Assembly: GCF_001308015.1 (NCBI RefSeq)
Contig: NZ_LGYH01000007.1
Location: 95,013-159,012 of the forward strand
Length of the DNA: 64,000 nt
Reading direction: 5' to 3'
Source: Neisseria sp. 83E34
GTDB lineage: Bacteria > Pseudomonadota > Gammaproteobacteria > Burkholderiales > Neisseriaceae
Positions 26,923-36,800 of this stretch are shown in pieces. The position numbers and the translations under genes were made by a program. The notes under the pieces are model-generated. The model did no database searches. It saw only the letters and a list, made by a program, of their open reading frames with translations, and was not told where the DNA came from. Each line of letters begins with the position of its first letter. Within the stretch, counting starts at the first letter, position 1.

Positions 26923-28296
26923 ATGACTGCCCCAACCTCCAATCCAACCATAGCAGCCATCGCCACCGCTCCCGGCCGCGGCGGCATCGGCGTGATTCGT
27001 ATTTCAGGAAAAGACCTGCTGCCCTTTGCACAATCTGTCAGCGGCGGCAAAACGCCCAAACCGCGCACAACCCTGTATACCGACTTTTTAGATGCCGACG
27101 GCCAAGTTATCGATAACGGCCTGCTGCTTTACTTTGCTGCGCCTGCGAGCTTTACCGGCGAAGACGTTATCGAACTGCAAGGCCACGGCGGGCCGGTTGT
27201 GATGCAGATGTTGCTTGCCCGCTGCCTGGCACTAGGCGCCCAACTGGCCGAACCCGGCGAATTTACCAAACGCGCCTTTCTCAATAACAAACTCGATCTG
27301 GCACAAGCCGAAAGCGTGGCCGACTTAATCGACGCATCCAGCCAATCCGCCGCCCGCATGGCCGTGCGTTCGCTCAAAGGCGCCTTTTCCCGCCACATCC
27401 ATGATTTGGTTGAAGATTTGATTACACTGCGGATGCTGGTGGAAGCCACGCTCGATTTTCCCGAAGAAGACATCGACTTTCTCGAAGCAGCCGACGCCAA
27501 AGGCCGGCTGCACGCCTTGCAGAAACAATTACAAACCGTGCTCGCCAGCGCCCAACAAGGTGCGATTTTGCGCGAAGGTATGAACGTGGTTTTAGTGGGC
27601 GCACCCAATGTCGGCAAATCCAGCCTGCTCAACGCCCTTGCCGGAGATGACATTGCCATTGTCACAGACATCGCCGGCACCACACGCGATACCGTTCGGG
27701 AGCAAATCACCCTGGACGGCGTGCCCGTACATATTATTGACACTGCCGGCCTGCGTGACACCGACGACATCGTCGAGCAAATCGGCATAGAGCGCAGCCA
27801 AAAAGCCGTACAGGAAGCCGATGTCGCCCTGATCCTGATTGATCCGCGCGAAGGCATCAACGCCAAAACCAAGGCAATTTTAGAAAGCCTGCCTGAAAAC
27901 CTGAAAAAAATCGAAATCCACAATAAAACCGACCTTACCGGAGATTCAGTAGGTGTATTTTCAGAAAGGCATTCGGCTTTAAGCGGCGCCGACACCTTAA
28001 TCAAGCTTTCAGCCAAAACCGGCGAAGGCCTAGAGTTGCTCAAACAAGCCCTGTTGGAAGAAATCGGCTGGCAAGGTGAGAGCGAAAGCCTGTTTCTTGC
28101 CCGCAGCCGCCACATCAACGCACTGCACACTGCCGAAGCTGAATTGGAAAATGCAGCCCTTTGCGGCAACCACCAAATAGAGCTGTTTGCCGAACACCTG
28201 CGGCTTGCCCAAGTGGCATGCAGCGAAATTACCGGCGAATTTACCGCCGACGATTTACTGGGCGTGATTTTCTCAAGATTCTGTATTGGAAAATAA
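26923..28296 (+). CDS. mnmE: tRNA modification GTPase
   Basis: MnmE is the GTPase partner of MnmG in wobble-uridine modification. The 457-residue protein has an N-terminal folate-binding domain (APGRGGIGVIRISG), a central G domain with GAPNVGKSSLLN (about 224-235), DIAGTTRDT, DTAGLRDT and NKTD, and the C-terminal FCIGK whose cysteine is essential in the family. The ATG at 26923 matches the family start; a longer frame would begin inside the repeat. A degenerate uptake sequence (one mismatch) lies near 27960 in frame. Confidence 0.97.
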   Translation: MTAPTSNPTIAAIATAPGRGGIGVIRISGKDLLPFAQSVSGGKTPKPRTTLYTDFLDADGQVIDNGLLLYFAAPASFTGEDVIELQGHGGPVVMQMLLARCLALGAQLAEPGEFTKRAFLNNKLDLAQAESVADLIDASSQSAARMAVRSLKGAFSRHIHDLVEDLITLRMLVEATLDFPEEDIDFLEAADAKGRLHALQKQLQTVLASAQQGAILREGMNVVLVGAPNVGKSSLLNALAGDDIAIVTDIAGTTRDTVREQITLDGVPVHIIDTAGLRDTDDIVEQIGIERSQKAVQEADVALILIDPREGINAKTKAILESLPENLKKIEIHNKTDLTGDSVGVFSERHSALSGADTLIKLSAKTGEGLELLKQALLEEIGWQGESESLFLARSRHINALHTAEAELENAALCGNHQIELFAEHLRLAQVACSEITGEFTADDLLGVIFSRFCIGK

Positions 28297-28330
28297 TGCC
28301 TGCTTATTTGTCATAATGAAAGGAGATTCA

Positions 28331-28462
28331 ATGAAAACCATCAGCTTGGCCCTCATCACCGGCCTCCTGCTCGCCGCCTGTACCCAAACCGGGAATTCCG
28401 GCAATACCCAAGCTTACGGCGAAATTAAAACGGGGGTAGAGGCCTCACACACCAGCCACTAA
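28331..28462 (+). CDS. Very small lipoprotein
   Basis: A 43-residue lipoprotein, MKTISLALITGLLLAACTQT and on to HTSH. The lipobox LAAC puts the lipid cysteine at 17, leaving a 27-residue polar tail. A strong site (AAAGGAGATTC) precedes the ATG, 34 bases after mnmE in the same direction, so co-transcription is likely. An uptake-sequence hairpin follows. Similar tiny lipoproteins of unknown role are common near unrelated genes; no function can be assigned. Confidence 0.75.
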   Translation: MKTISLALITGLLLAACTQTGNSGNTQAYGEIKTGVEASHTSH

Positions 28463-28475
28463 AGCTGCATTTATA

Positions 28476-28490
28476 TATAGCAAATAAACA
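28476..28490 (+). repeat. Solitary Correia-like end
   Basis: TATAGCAAATAAACA matches the arm of the variant elements but no partner arm follows; a relic. Confidence 0.45.
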
Positions 28491-28502
28491 TACCATTCAA
28501 AA

Positions 28503-28533
28503 ATGCCTGTCTGAAACTTTTTCAGACAGGCAT
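28503..28533. terminator. Uptake-sequence hairpin, end of ctr operon
   Basis: Convergent pair between the small lipoprotein gene and ctrD, which converge on it; it can end both units. Confidence 0.8.
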
Positions 28534-28550
28534 TGTTTGTCGGCCCCCAA

Positions 28551-29201
28551 TTACAAATTCGCATTGTAATATTCATAAGCTTTATCCATATTTTCAAACT
28601 GATACAAATGCCCCGCTTCCAACACCATAGCATTGTCACAATACTGTTTCATTGCACTGTGGCTATGGGAAACCAAGATAATCGAGCGGTCTTTACGCCT
28701 TTCAAACAGCTCGTATTTACACTTGGCCGAAAAACGCGAATCACCCACAGCAATAACTTCATCAATCAAATAGCAGTCAAACTCAACTGCCAGCGACAAA
28801 GCAAACGCCAGCCGTGCTTTCATGCCTGAAGAATAACGCTTTACCGGTTCATATAAATACTGCCCCAATTCAGAGAACTCTTCAGTAAAGCGCTGCACGT
28901 AATCAATGTCTACATCATAAATACGGCAGATAAAACGCAAATTATCCATGCCCGTAAGGCTGCCTTGAAACGCACCGCTAAACGCCAAAGGCCAAGAAAT
29001 GCTCATAGTTCGCTTGATTTCTCCCGAAGTAGGCGGTTCCACTCCGCTGATCAAACGGATTAAAGTTGACTTACCTGCACCATTTCGGCCAAGAATGCCG
29101 ATTTTTTCGCCTTTCTCAAGCTGGAAGTTAATATCGTGCAACACCGTGCGCCAGCCACTACGCGTGCGATAACGCTTCGATACATGTTCAACCGAAATCA
29201 T
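28551..29201 (-). CDS. ctrD: Capsule ABC exporter ATP-binding protein
   Basis: The ATPase of the group II/III capsule exporter (CtrD/KpsT), which drives polymer export across the inner membrane with CtrC. The 216-residue protein has Walker [10 protein letters not shown] (38-46), signature [13 protein letters not shown] and Walker [13 protein letters not shown]. Its start overlaps the end of ctrC by 4 bases, showing translational coupling. It is the last gene of the leftward ctrABCD operon. Confidence 0.96.
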   Translation of the reverse strand: MISVEHVSKRYRTRSGWRTVLHDINFQLEKGEKIGILGRNGAGKSTLIRLISGVEPPTSGEIKRTMSISWPLAFSGAFQGSLTGMDNLRFICRIYDVDIDYVQRFTEEFSELGQYLYEPVKRYSSGMKARLAFALSLAVEFDCYLIDEVIAVGDSRFSAKCKYELFERRKDRSIILVSHSHSAMKQYCDNAMVLEAGHLYQFENMDKAYEYYNANL

Positions 29202-29995
29202 TGCGGTTCCACGCCTTTACTGAAATTATTCACCATCGCCAGACCAAGCAGCAACAACACCAGATTGCAAATCAGCATAAACCAGATATTCTCGTAAGTT
29301 ACGATAGAATCACCGAAATACCCATGACGAAACATCTCCGTACCGTGCACCATAGGAATCATCAAAGCATATTCCTGCACTTGGTGAGGCAGCGTGTAAA
29401 CAAAGAAAAAAGCACCTGATAAAGGTAACATGATAAAGCTGAACGTACCCCATAATTTTCCAAATGCCTCAAAATTAAAAGCAATCGAGCAAATTACCAA
29501 ACCTAAACCAACTGCAAAAAACGCCATCATCAACCAAGCTGCCAGCATATAAAACACATCTGCCGGCGGGTCTACCCAGCCTATTGCCACAAGCGCAGCA
29601 ACGATTACAACTTGGGCAATTGTCGCCCCTGCGATCTCCAACAACATGCGGGCAAAGATTGTATCCAATACCCGCACATTCCGGTGATACAGCAAACTGG
29701 CATTGGCTGAAATAGCTCCGATTGCCCGGTTCGATACATTACGCCACATCATAGCCATTGGATAACCTGTCAACACAAAGGCCACAATATTTAATGTTGA
29801 ATATTTATCCGCGCGCATAAACTGCCACATCGACACAATCAACACGGTTAAAAGCAAAGGTTCTACAAACAGCCATAAAAAACCGATATTGTTGCGTCCA
29901 TAACGAGTAATGATTTCGCGCATCAGAAGCGCGCCGATAACCCGCTTCTGGATTAACAGCGACTCCCAAAACGAAGTTTTATGCAATTCTTTCAT
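29198..29995 (-). CDS. ctrC: Capsule ABC exporter membrane protein
   Basis: The permease of the capsule exporter (CtrC/KpsM, ABC-2 family). 265 residues with six hydrophobic helices after an amphipathic N-terminus ([23 protein letters not shown]). The pattern [18 protein letters not shown] is characteristic. It overlaps ctrD by 4 bases and touches the end of ctrB at 29995, so the operon is tightly packed. Confidence 0.96.
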   Translation of the reverse strand: MKELHKTSFWESLLIQKRVIGALLMREIITRYGRNNIGFLWLFVEPLLLTVLIVSMWQFMRADKYSTLNIVAFVLTGYPMAMMWRNVSNRAIGAISANASLLYHRNVRVLDTIFARMLLEIAGATIAQVVIVAALVAIGWVDPPADVFYMLAAWLMMAFFAVGLGLVICSIAFNFEAFGKLWGTFSFIMLPLSGAFFFVYTLPHQVQEYALMIPMVHGTEMFRHGYFGDSIVTYENIWFMLICNLVLLLLGLAMVNNFSKGVEPQ

Positions 29996-31170
29996 CAGTT
30001 TTTATGCTCGCGCACGCTGGCTATCAACAAGCTCAAAATCCCATACATCATCAAACCGATGATAAAAGTGGCAACAATATTATAAAAACGGTGAGGTTTG
30101 GTCGCCAAATCCGGCTCACTCGGCTGTGACACCACTTCCAAATAAAGCTGCTGGCGGTTTGCTTCTGCTTTAGCGCTTTCCAAAGAGGTTATAGCAGCAG
30201 CTAATTGTTTGGTTGCCAAATCATTTTCCAGAAACAAACGCTGATACTCTTCAGCCTGACCGGTTAGCGATTTCGACCCACCGCCGGAAATCATTTTCGT
30301 TTGCTGGGCAATTTCTTTCCGCAAACTTTGCTCACGCGCTTTGAGACCTTGCAGCTGCGGGTTATCCGGCGTAATTGCCTTCACTTGATCCAATTGGGTT
30401 TGAATCACAATCAACTCGTCTTGCAGTTTGGAAACCAAACCCATCTGCACTTCTGATTGAGCTTTTAAATCGAAAACTTTATTGTTGGTGCGGTAGTTGG
30501 TCATATTAGCCGCGGTTTCCTTTACCCGCTGCTCCGCTACTTTTACCGCATCTTCAGCATAACGAATGGTATCCTGTCTCGCCCGCTCATTAAGCTTGTT
30601 AATCAAATGCTCACCCTGCTTTAACAAAGCTGCATTGATTTGTTTGGATTCTTTCGCATCAAATGATGTAACCTCCAGCAAAGAAATACCGGACACCGCA
30701 TCAAAATTAATCTGAATTTTATTTTTGTAGTATTGATAAAAAGCCTCGTTCGACCCAAACAAGCCAAAGGTATTGAAACGGCTGAATATATCGCCTTTAT
30801 CCTCATAAAAAGTCCGAACCGGCAAAGCTTTACCCAACTCAGCCAGCGCCGTACGCGAATACATATAATCACGCACCGTATAAGTATCATCTTGGGCACG
30901 GGAAAAGCCCACATTTTGCAACAGCGCTCCCAAGCCACTAAAAGAACTTTGACTTTTTGAAGAACGCACTACAAAAGTAGATTCCGAAGTATATTGATCC
31001 GATGCAATTACTCCAAAGTAAACGACAGAGGCCAATGTAGGAATTACCACTGTTGCCCAAAGTAACGGCGAAATTTTTTCCACCAAGTTTTTTTTCTTCG
31101 GTTTTTGCTTTTTTGCGTTTTGAACAGGCTCCTGAACCTGCTCCTCAACCACTGTTTTTTGTTCTGACAT
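29995..31170 (-). CDS. ctrB: Capsule export inner-membrane/periplasmic protein
   Basis: CtrB/KpsE-type polysaccharide co-polymerase that links the exporter to the outer-membrane channel. 391 residues: a basic, Pro/Lys-rich cytoplasmic start (KKQKPKKKN), first helix about 35-56, a long periplasmic domain with predicted coiled coil at about 200-345, and a second helix near 362-384 followed by a short basic tail. Located between ctrA (17 bases away) and ctrC as in meningococcus. Confidence 0.95.
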   Translation of the reverse strand: MSEQKTVVEEQVQEPVQNAKKQKPKKKNLVEKISPLLWATVVIPTLASVVYFGVIASDQYTSESTFVVRSSKSQSSFSGLGALLQNVGFSRAQDDTYTVRDYMYSRTALAELGKALPVRTFYEDKGDIFSRFNTFGLFGSNEAFYQYYKNKIQINFDAVSGISLLEVTSFDAKESKQINAALLKQGEHLINKLNERARQDTIRYAEDAVKVAEQRVKETAANMTNYRTNNKVFDLKAQSEVQMGLVSKLQDELIVIQTQLDQVKAITPDNPQLQGLKAREQSLRKEIAQQTKMISGGGSKSLTGQAEEYQRLFLENDLATKQLAAAITSLESAKAEANRQQLYLEVVSQPSEPDLATKPHRFYNIVATFIIGLMMYGILSLLIASVREHKN

Positions 31171-31186
31171 ATCCGGTTACAACCTA

Positions 31187-32365
31187 TCAATTTGCAATAT
31201 TATCAATACTGCTTACCCCGCTAACCACAGGAGAGAATACAAACTGCAAGAATTTCTGAACTTCCGCTAACGGTGCATTAGACACATAAACCACATCTTT
31301 ATTTTGAACAGGAAAGCGCTGCATCCAAAATAAAGAATTTGCATCAGTAAGATTCAAACGATAAACAACAGGAATTTCTGCATCATAAGAGTAACCTTTG
31401 GTTAGCCATACACCTTTTTCCTCTTCCGGCAAATCTGCCAAAGTCTGATAGCGGAACACAAACACTCCACGCGCATCCGAACGCCTGTCTTGCAATCCCC
31501 CCATACGACCCACTGCTTCAGCCAAAGATAATCCCTTAGCTGAAAAATCTATCTGCTGACTGCGGCCCACCGCACCCAATGCAGTAAAACTCAAAGGATT
31601 ATTCAAAAGCGTGACTACATCACCCGATTTGAGCAAAATATTCTGTCTCGGATCAGAAACCAAAGTTTCAAATGCCACTGTTTTCACTTGTTCTCCCCGA
31701 GAAAGCCTCACAGAAATATCCTGTACAGCCCCATTGGCACCACCAACAGCCGCGACTGCATCCAACACTCGCTCGCCACCGGCAGTCAAAGGCATACGCA
31801 CACTATTTCCCGCACGCACCACAGAAACATTCGCCGAGTTATTTTGCGCCAAACGTACCACAACCTGAGGCTGGTTCGCCATCCGTTTCAATTTACCTTT
31901 AATCACATTCTGAATTTGCTCCGGAGTTTTACCTGCAGCCTTAACATTGCCGACAAAAGGTACGGAAATCAGTCCTTGCGCACTAACCATCTGCTCAGGA
32001 AGCTTAGTTACCTGACCACTGCCTGCTCCCGAAGTCGACAACACACTGCCAAACAACAAAGCGGGGGGAGCTTCCCATATAGTAATATCCAAAACATCAC
32101 CGACACCCACAAGGCCTTGCAGAAGCTTTCCACCACCTAACTCAGCAAACGACTGTGCCAAACGCTCCTGATAAAGTTTACGCACTATAGGTTCATTCAC
32201 ATCCACTACGCTGACTTGTGGAACATTTGCCGAAACTTGTTCATTGCCCAAAGCCGCCACTTTTCTGGTACTAGGCCCCGAGCTCGGTAAGCCTGCGCAT
32301 CCAGTAAGAACACCCACAGCAACCAGACTGATAGCCCAACCTACGAAAACTTTATTTTTTTTCAT
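31187..32365 (-). CDS. ctrA: Capsule polysaccharide export outer-membrane protein
   Basis: CtrA forms the outer-membrane exit for capsule. 392 residues with a lipoprotein signal (lipobox LTGC, cysteine 23), followed by the polysaccharide-export domain (GVGDVLDITIWEAPPALLFG near 105-124) and SLBB-like repeats (DAVAAVGGANGAVQDISVRL; LAEAVGRMGGLQDRRSDARG). It is the first gene of the leftward ctrABCD operon and diverges from the synthesis genes. A run of six G at about 32065 is too short to call phase-variable. Confidence 0.96.
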   Translation of the reverse strand: MKKNKVFVGWAISLVAVGVLTGCAGLPSSGPSTRKVAALGNEQVSANVPQVSVVDVNEPIVRKLYQERLAQSFAELGGGKLLQGLVGVGDVLDITIWEAPPALLFGSVLSTSGAGSGQVTKLPEQMVSAQGLISVPFVGNVKAAGKTPEQIQNVIKGKLKRMANQPQVVVRLAQNNSANVSVVRAGNSVRMPLTAGGERVLDAVAAVGGANGAVQDISVRLSRGEQVKTVAFETLVSDPRQNILLKSGDVVTLLNNPLSFTALGAVGRSQQIDFSAKGLSLAEAVGRMGGLQDRRSDARGVFVFRYQTLADLPEEEKGVWLTKGYSYDAEIPVVYRLNLTDANSLFWMQRFPVQNKDVVYVSNAPLAEVQKFLQFVFSPVVSGVSSIDNIAN

Positions 32366-32697
32366 AAGAATCGATAGTTAATATAATTTCAAATCAATAC
32401 AGATAGTACAATTGTACATGCTCGGTTCAGAATAAAAAACCATAAATAAATTCCAAAGCATATTGCATTATACTAAATATTGTTATTAAAATATTCATTT
32501 GAACCTCGAAGATTGTAAACGAAAACAAAACAAAGCAAATACTTACAAATATTAATAATTAAACTTAGGGATCTACAAAGATTACAAATCTTCACAGAAT
32601 ACGCATGCAATCTTAACTATTGACTAGATAGTCTGAAAAAATTCTAAGATTTGCAACACACCCCTCTTTCAAAATTTCTCAATTCTCCAATACCGTA
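32366..32697. promoter_or_regulatory. Divergent capsule control region
   Basis: 332 AT-rich bases between ctrA and the first synthesis gene, equivalent in position to the meningococcal ctrA/biosynthesis intergenic region that holds both promoters. A candidate rightward promoter is TTGACT at 32620-32625 with TAAGAT at 32645-32650 (spacing 19, weak). The leftward promoter was not resolved. There is no uptake sequence here. Confidence 0.5.
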
Positions 32698-33804
32698 ATG
32701 AAGAAAATAAAAAAGTTTATTAACCACCCAGGAATTTTTTTTAGGGATTATTTAAATAAAAAGCATCCAATTATCAATAACGAGCAGTATATTATTCAAT
32801 CTGAAGAATCCATTGTTATCAAAAATGAAACCGAATTATTAAAACAAGATGCTTTAATTTACCCTCATTCTTCTGTAGATATAGATGTAGTTTTTACTTG
32901 GGTTGATAATCAAGATATTAATTGGCAAAATAATTTTATGAAGCATGTAAACAAAAATACAACTTCTTCTGGATTATATGCAAATGATCAAGCACGTTTC
33001 AGTAATCACAATGAATTGTTTTATTCAGTTCAAAGTGTGAAATATTTCATGCCATGGGTTCGCCACATTTATGTCGTTACTGACAATCAAACTCCAGATT
33101 GGCTAAGCCCCACAGACTCAAAAATAAAAATCATTGATCACAAAGAAATTATAGATAATAGTTTCCTACCCACATTTAATTCACATGTAATTGAAGCACA
33201 TCTCCATAACATTAGTGGTCTAAGTGAACATTTTATTTACTTTAATGATGATGTTTTTGCAGCCAGAAACTTATTAACTCAACATTTCTTTCGCAGCAAT
33301 GGAATAGCATCTATTTTCGTTGCAAAAAAAAGCTTAAATGCTATGAGAAACAAGGGAGTCATGACACCAACTCTTTCGGCTTCTCTTAATTCCATTAAAT
33401 TGTTGAGCAAATATTATTCAGCTCAAATTGATGCGCCTTTAGTCCACACTTATGTACCATTAAGAAAAAGTGCTTATGAAAAAGCATGGGATATTTTTAA
33501 CACAGAAATTAAAGCCTTTTTACATAATAAATTTCGTACCAATCAAGATTTAAATCTAGCCACATTTTTGATACCTTGGTTAATGTATTTAGATGGTCAA
33601 TCTTTCATGGCTCACGAAATTTGCTATTATTTCAATATAAGATCCCCACATGCAGAAAGCCAATACAGAGCTCTTTTACAATTAAAACAATCCGACTCCG
33701 CCCCCCACTCATTTTGTGCCAACGACTTTAATAGCCAGAATCAAATCGACAATTATCAAGAAAAATTAATAAGCGCACTAAAACAATATTTTAATTTTTC
33801 TTAA
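32698..33804 (+). CDS. Stealth-family capsule phosphotransferase
   Basis: A 368-residue member of the Stealth family, which includes the hexose-1-phosphate transferases that polymerise serogroup A and X capsules. The conserved regions are visible: CR1 DIDVVFTWVD (61-70), CR2 from FSNHNELFYSVQSVKYFMPW (101-120) into VRHIYVVTDNQTPDWL, CR3 HVIEAHLHNISG...FIYFNDDV (163-185), and a CR4-like end (ICYYFNIRSPHAESQY). The first 22 residues (KKIKKFINHPGIFFRDYLNK) form a basic-hydrophobic segment shared with the next two proteins. Strongly AT-rich. A C6 tract lies near 33700. It may be the polymerase or transfer one phosphosugar of the repeat. Confidence 0.88.
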   Translation: MKKIKKFINHPGIFFRDYLNKKHPIINNEQYIIQSEESIVIKNETELLKQDALIYPHSSVDIDVVFTWVDNQDINWQNNFMKHVNKNTTSSGLYANDQARFSNHNELFYSVQSVKYFMPWVRHIYVVTDNQTPDWLSPTDSKIKIIDHKEIIDNSFLPTFNSHVIEAHLHNISGLSEHFIYFNDDVFAARNLLTQHFFRSNGIASIFVAKKSLNAMRNKGVMTPTLSASLNSIKLLSKYYSAQIDAPLVHTYVPLRKSAYEKAWDIFNTEIKAFLHNKFRTNQDLNLATFLIPWLMYLDGQSFMAHEICYYFNIRSPHAESQYRALLQLKQSDSAPHSFCANDFNSQNQIDNYQEKLISALKQYFNFS

Positions 33805-33822
33805 ATTTTAGGAACTATTCCG

Positions 33823-36800
33823 ATGAGTCAAATCAATCGAAAATTCAGAAAGCTTTTACGAGACCCTCAATTATTCTTTAAAGATATGTATTTTAAGCAC
33901 AGTACTCGGGCAAAAAAATTTTTACCAATAAAGTATACAGGCAACTATGATTACACTATAGTTACTGCCATCTATAATGTTGAAAAATATTTAGATGATT
34001 TTTTTGACAGCATAACAAAACAAAGCTTATTCTTTAAAAAACATATACAAATTATTTGTGTAGATGATGGATCCACTGACAACTCCGCCAAAATAATTAA
34101 CAATTGGCAACGAAAATTCCCTAATAATATACAATATATATATAAAGAAAATGGTGGACAATCATCAGCAAGAAATCTAGGACTTGAATATACCACAACA
34201 GAATGGGTTACTTTTATTGACCCTGATGATTTTATCAACACCGATTATTTTAAAATAGTCGATACTGAAATAGCAAATAACCCCAATACCCAAATGGTTG
34301 TAAGCAACCTTATTTTCTTTATAGAGACTAATAATAGTTATAAAGATACTCATTCACTTAGGTATCGATTTAATAAAAAAGTTAATAAAGTAGAAATTAC
34401 AAATTTAGAAAATAATATAAACTTATCCGTAGCTTCAAGCTTTTTCAGAACACAATATATTAAACAATTCAATTTATTATTTGACCATAAAGTTAAACCT
34501 AATTTTGAAGATGGGAAATTCATTGCAGACTATCTATTAAACCAAACCTATGGTTTTGCATTGTTCCTAAAAGATGCTCATTATTTTTACCGCAAGCGAG
34601 GTGACCAAAGCTCCACGCTTAATAAAGCATGGCAGTCCGCTGAAAAATTTTTTGATGTTCTAAAATATGGCTATATCCCTATGCTAGAAGATTTTAAAAG
34701 CAAACAAGGGCATATACCTACATATATCCAAAGAACCGTATTATATGACGCAGCTTGGTACATAGATTACTTACTTAACCAAGATGGTCGGACTTCCTTT
34801 CTGACGGAAGAGCAAAAAGAAGTTTTCCATCTTTTATGGAAAGATATTTTTACCTACATCGATACCAAAACCATTTTAGATTTCAATCTAGCAGGCACTT
34901 GGTTTCTATATAGAGTTATTTTTCTTGAATATTTCAAGCAACAAGAAATGCCCTATCAATTTGCTTATATTGAAAACATAGATAAAGATCAGCAATCATT
35001 TCTATTATCTTTCTATTCATATAAAAAACCATATGAACAAATATTATTAGACACTCAAAGTATAGCTCCTGTTTCAGCAAAAACTGTAACCTACACCATA
35101 ACAGGTAAACCTGTAGCATACGAACGTCGCTTATGGATTTCATATAAAGAGGCAACAAATAATCAAAAATTCCATTTATTATTAGGAAACAAACCAGTTA
35201 AAATTTCAATTTTAGGCAGCCGCCATAACAATGGTGTAAGCGCCGATACTATTATCTCCTCGTTTTCTCCTTCAGCAGAATATCAAACCGGCCGCTCTGA
35301 TATCTGGATAATTATGGATAGAGACATACAAGCAGATGATAATGGAGAACACTTTTATCGTTATGTCCAACAATACCATCCCGAACAACAAATTTTCTTT
35401 GCCTTAAACAAAGATTCCCATGATTGGAATAGACTCAGCAAAGACGGTTTTAATCTGCTGGAATTTGGCAGTGCTGGATTTGAAGCAAAATTAAAAATTG
35501 CATCAAAATTAATAAGTAGCCATGCCGACGAATACTTTGACAACTATTTCAAAGATCATTATCAATATAGTAAAAAGTATATATTCCTTCAGCATGGAGT
35601 GACTCAAAATAATATTTCCTGTTGGCTAAACCGCAAAAAAAATATTAAGTGTATGGTTACGGCTACAATTCCAGAATACCATTCCATTGCAGATGACTTA
35701 TCGCCATATAAACTAAGTAATAAAGAAGTGGCGCTTACAGGATTTCCACGTCATGACAAACTATTGGCAGGAAACCAAACCAATACTAGAACCATTCTGA
35801 TTATGCCGACTTGGAGAAGCAGCATTGTCGGGGAAGCCACAGGGCAAGGAAATGTCCGTAAACTCAATAAAAATTTCATGAACACGACCTATGCAAAACA
35901 TTGGTGTCAATTTTTAAATAGCCGCGCACTTAAAGAAATTGTAGAAAAATACAATTACCAACTGGTATTTGCTCCCCATGCAAATATTGAGCCTTACCTT
36001 ACTTTAATGAATATTCCAAACTATATTCAAATATGGAAAGCAGCCACTGGAAATATTCAAAGCTTATTTCAAACCTCTACCTTCATGATTACCGATTACT
36101 CATCGGTAGCTTTTGAGATGGCTTTCTTAGGAAAAACTGTTTTATATTACCAGTTTGATAAAGAAGAAGTTTTTTCTGGGGGCCACATTACTCAAAGCGG
36201 CTATTTTAAATATGACCAACATGGTTTCGGCCCTGTTTCAGAAACAGAAGACCAACTTTGTAACGATATACTTGAAGTTTTAGAAAACGAAGGCCGGCCT
36301 TATGAACCTTACCTAAGCCGTATTGAAAAAACATTTGCATTTAGAGATCAAAATAATTGCAAACGTGTTTATAACGCGATAAAAGCATTGGATATTCCTA
36401 AACAACATACCAAAACAGAAATTGTTGAACAATACATTAATTCTTCTATTCAGCATCAAGCTTGGAATAGTGTTTTAGATTTATGTAACTCACTAGCATC
36501 AGATAATTATGAAAATCCAGCTTTTCTAGAAGAAACCCAGTTCCTTGCTTTATTCAAAACTGGAAATTTTATTGAGCTTAAAGAATTACTGAAATTCAGC
36601 AAACATGCATTAAAAACAACCATCTCATATTGGCAAGCCAAATTATATACCGTTCAATCCGAATGGGAAAATGCGATAAAAACACTCAGTTCAATGTCAA
36701 TAAGAAACAATTTCACAATCTTATTGCTAATTGAGTGCCATGCACGGCTTCATAACACGACAGCAATAAAACAATTAATTGAGGAGTATGATCAAAACGT

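Noticed and set aside
32060..33705. Short C6/G6 runs in ctrA and the Stealth gene as phase-variation switches
   Set aside because: Six-base runs are common by chance and usually stable; no evidence of switching.
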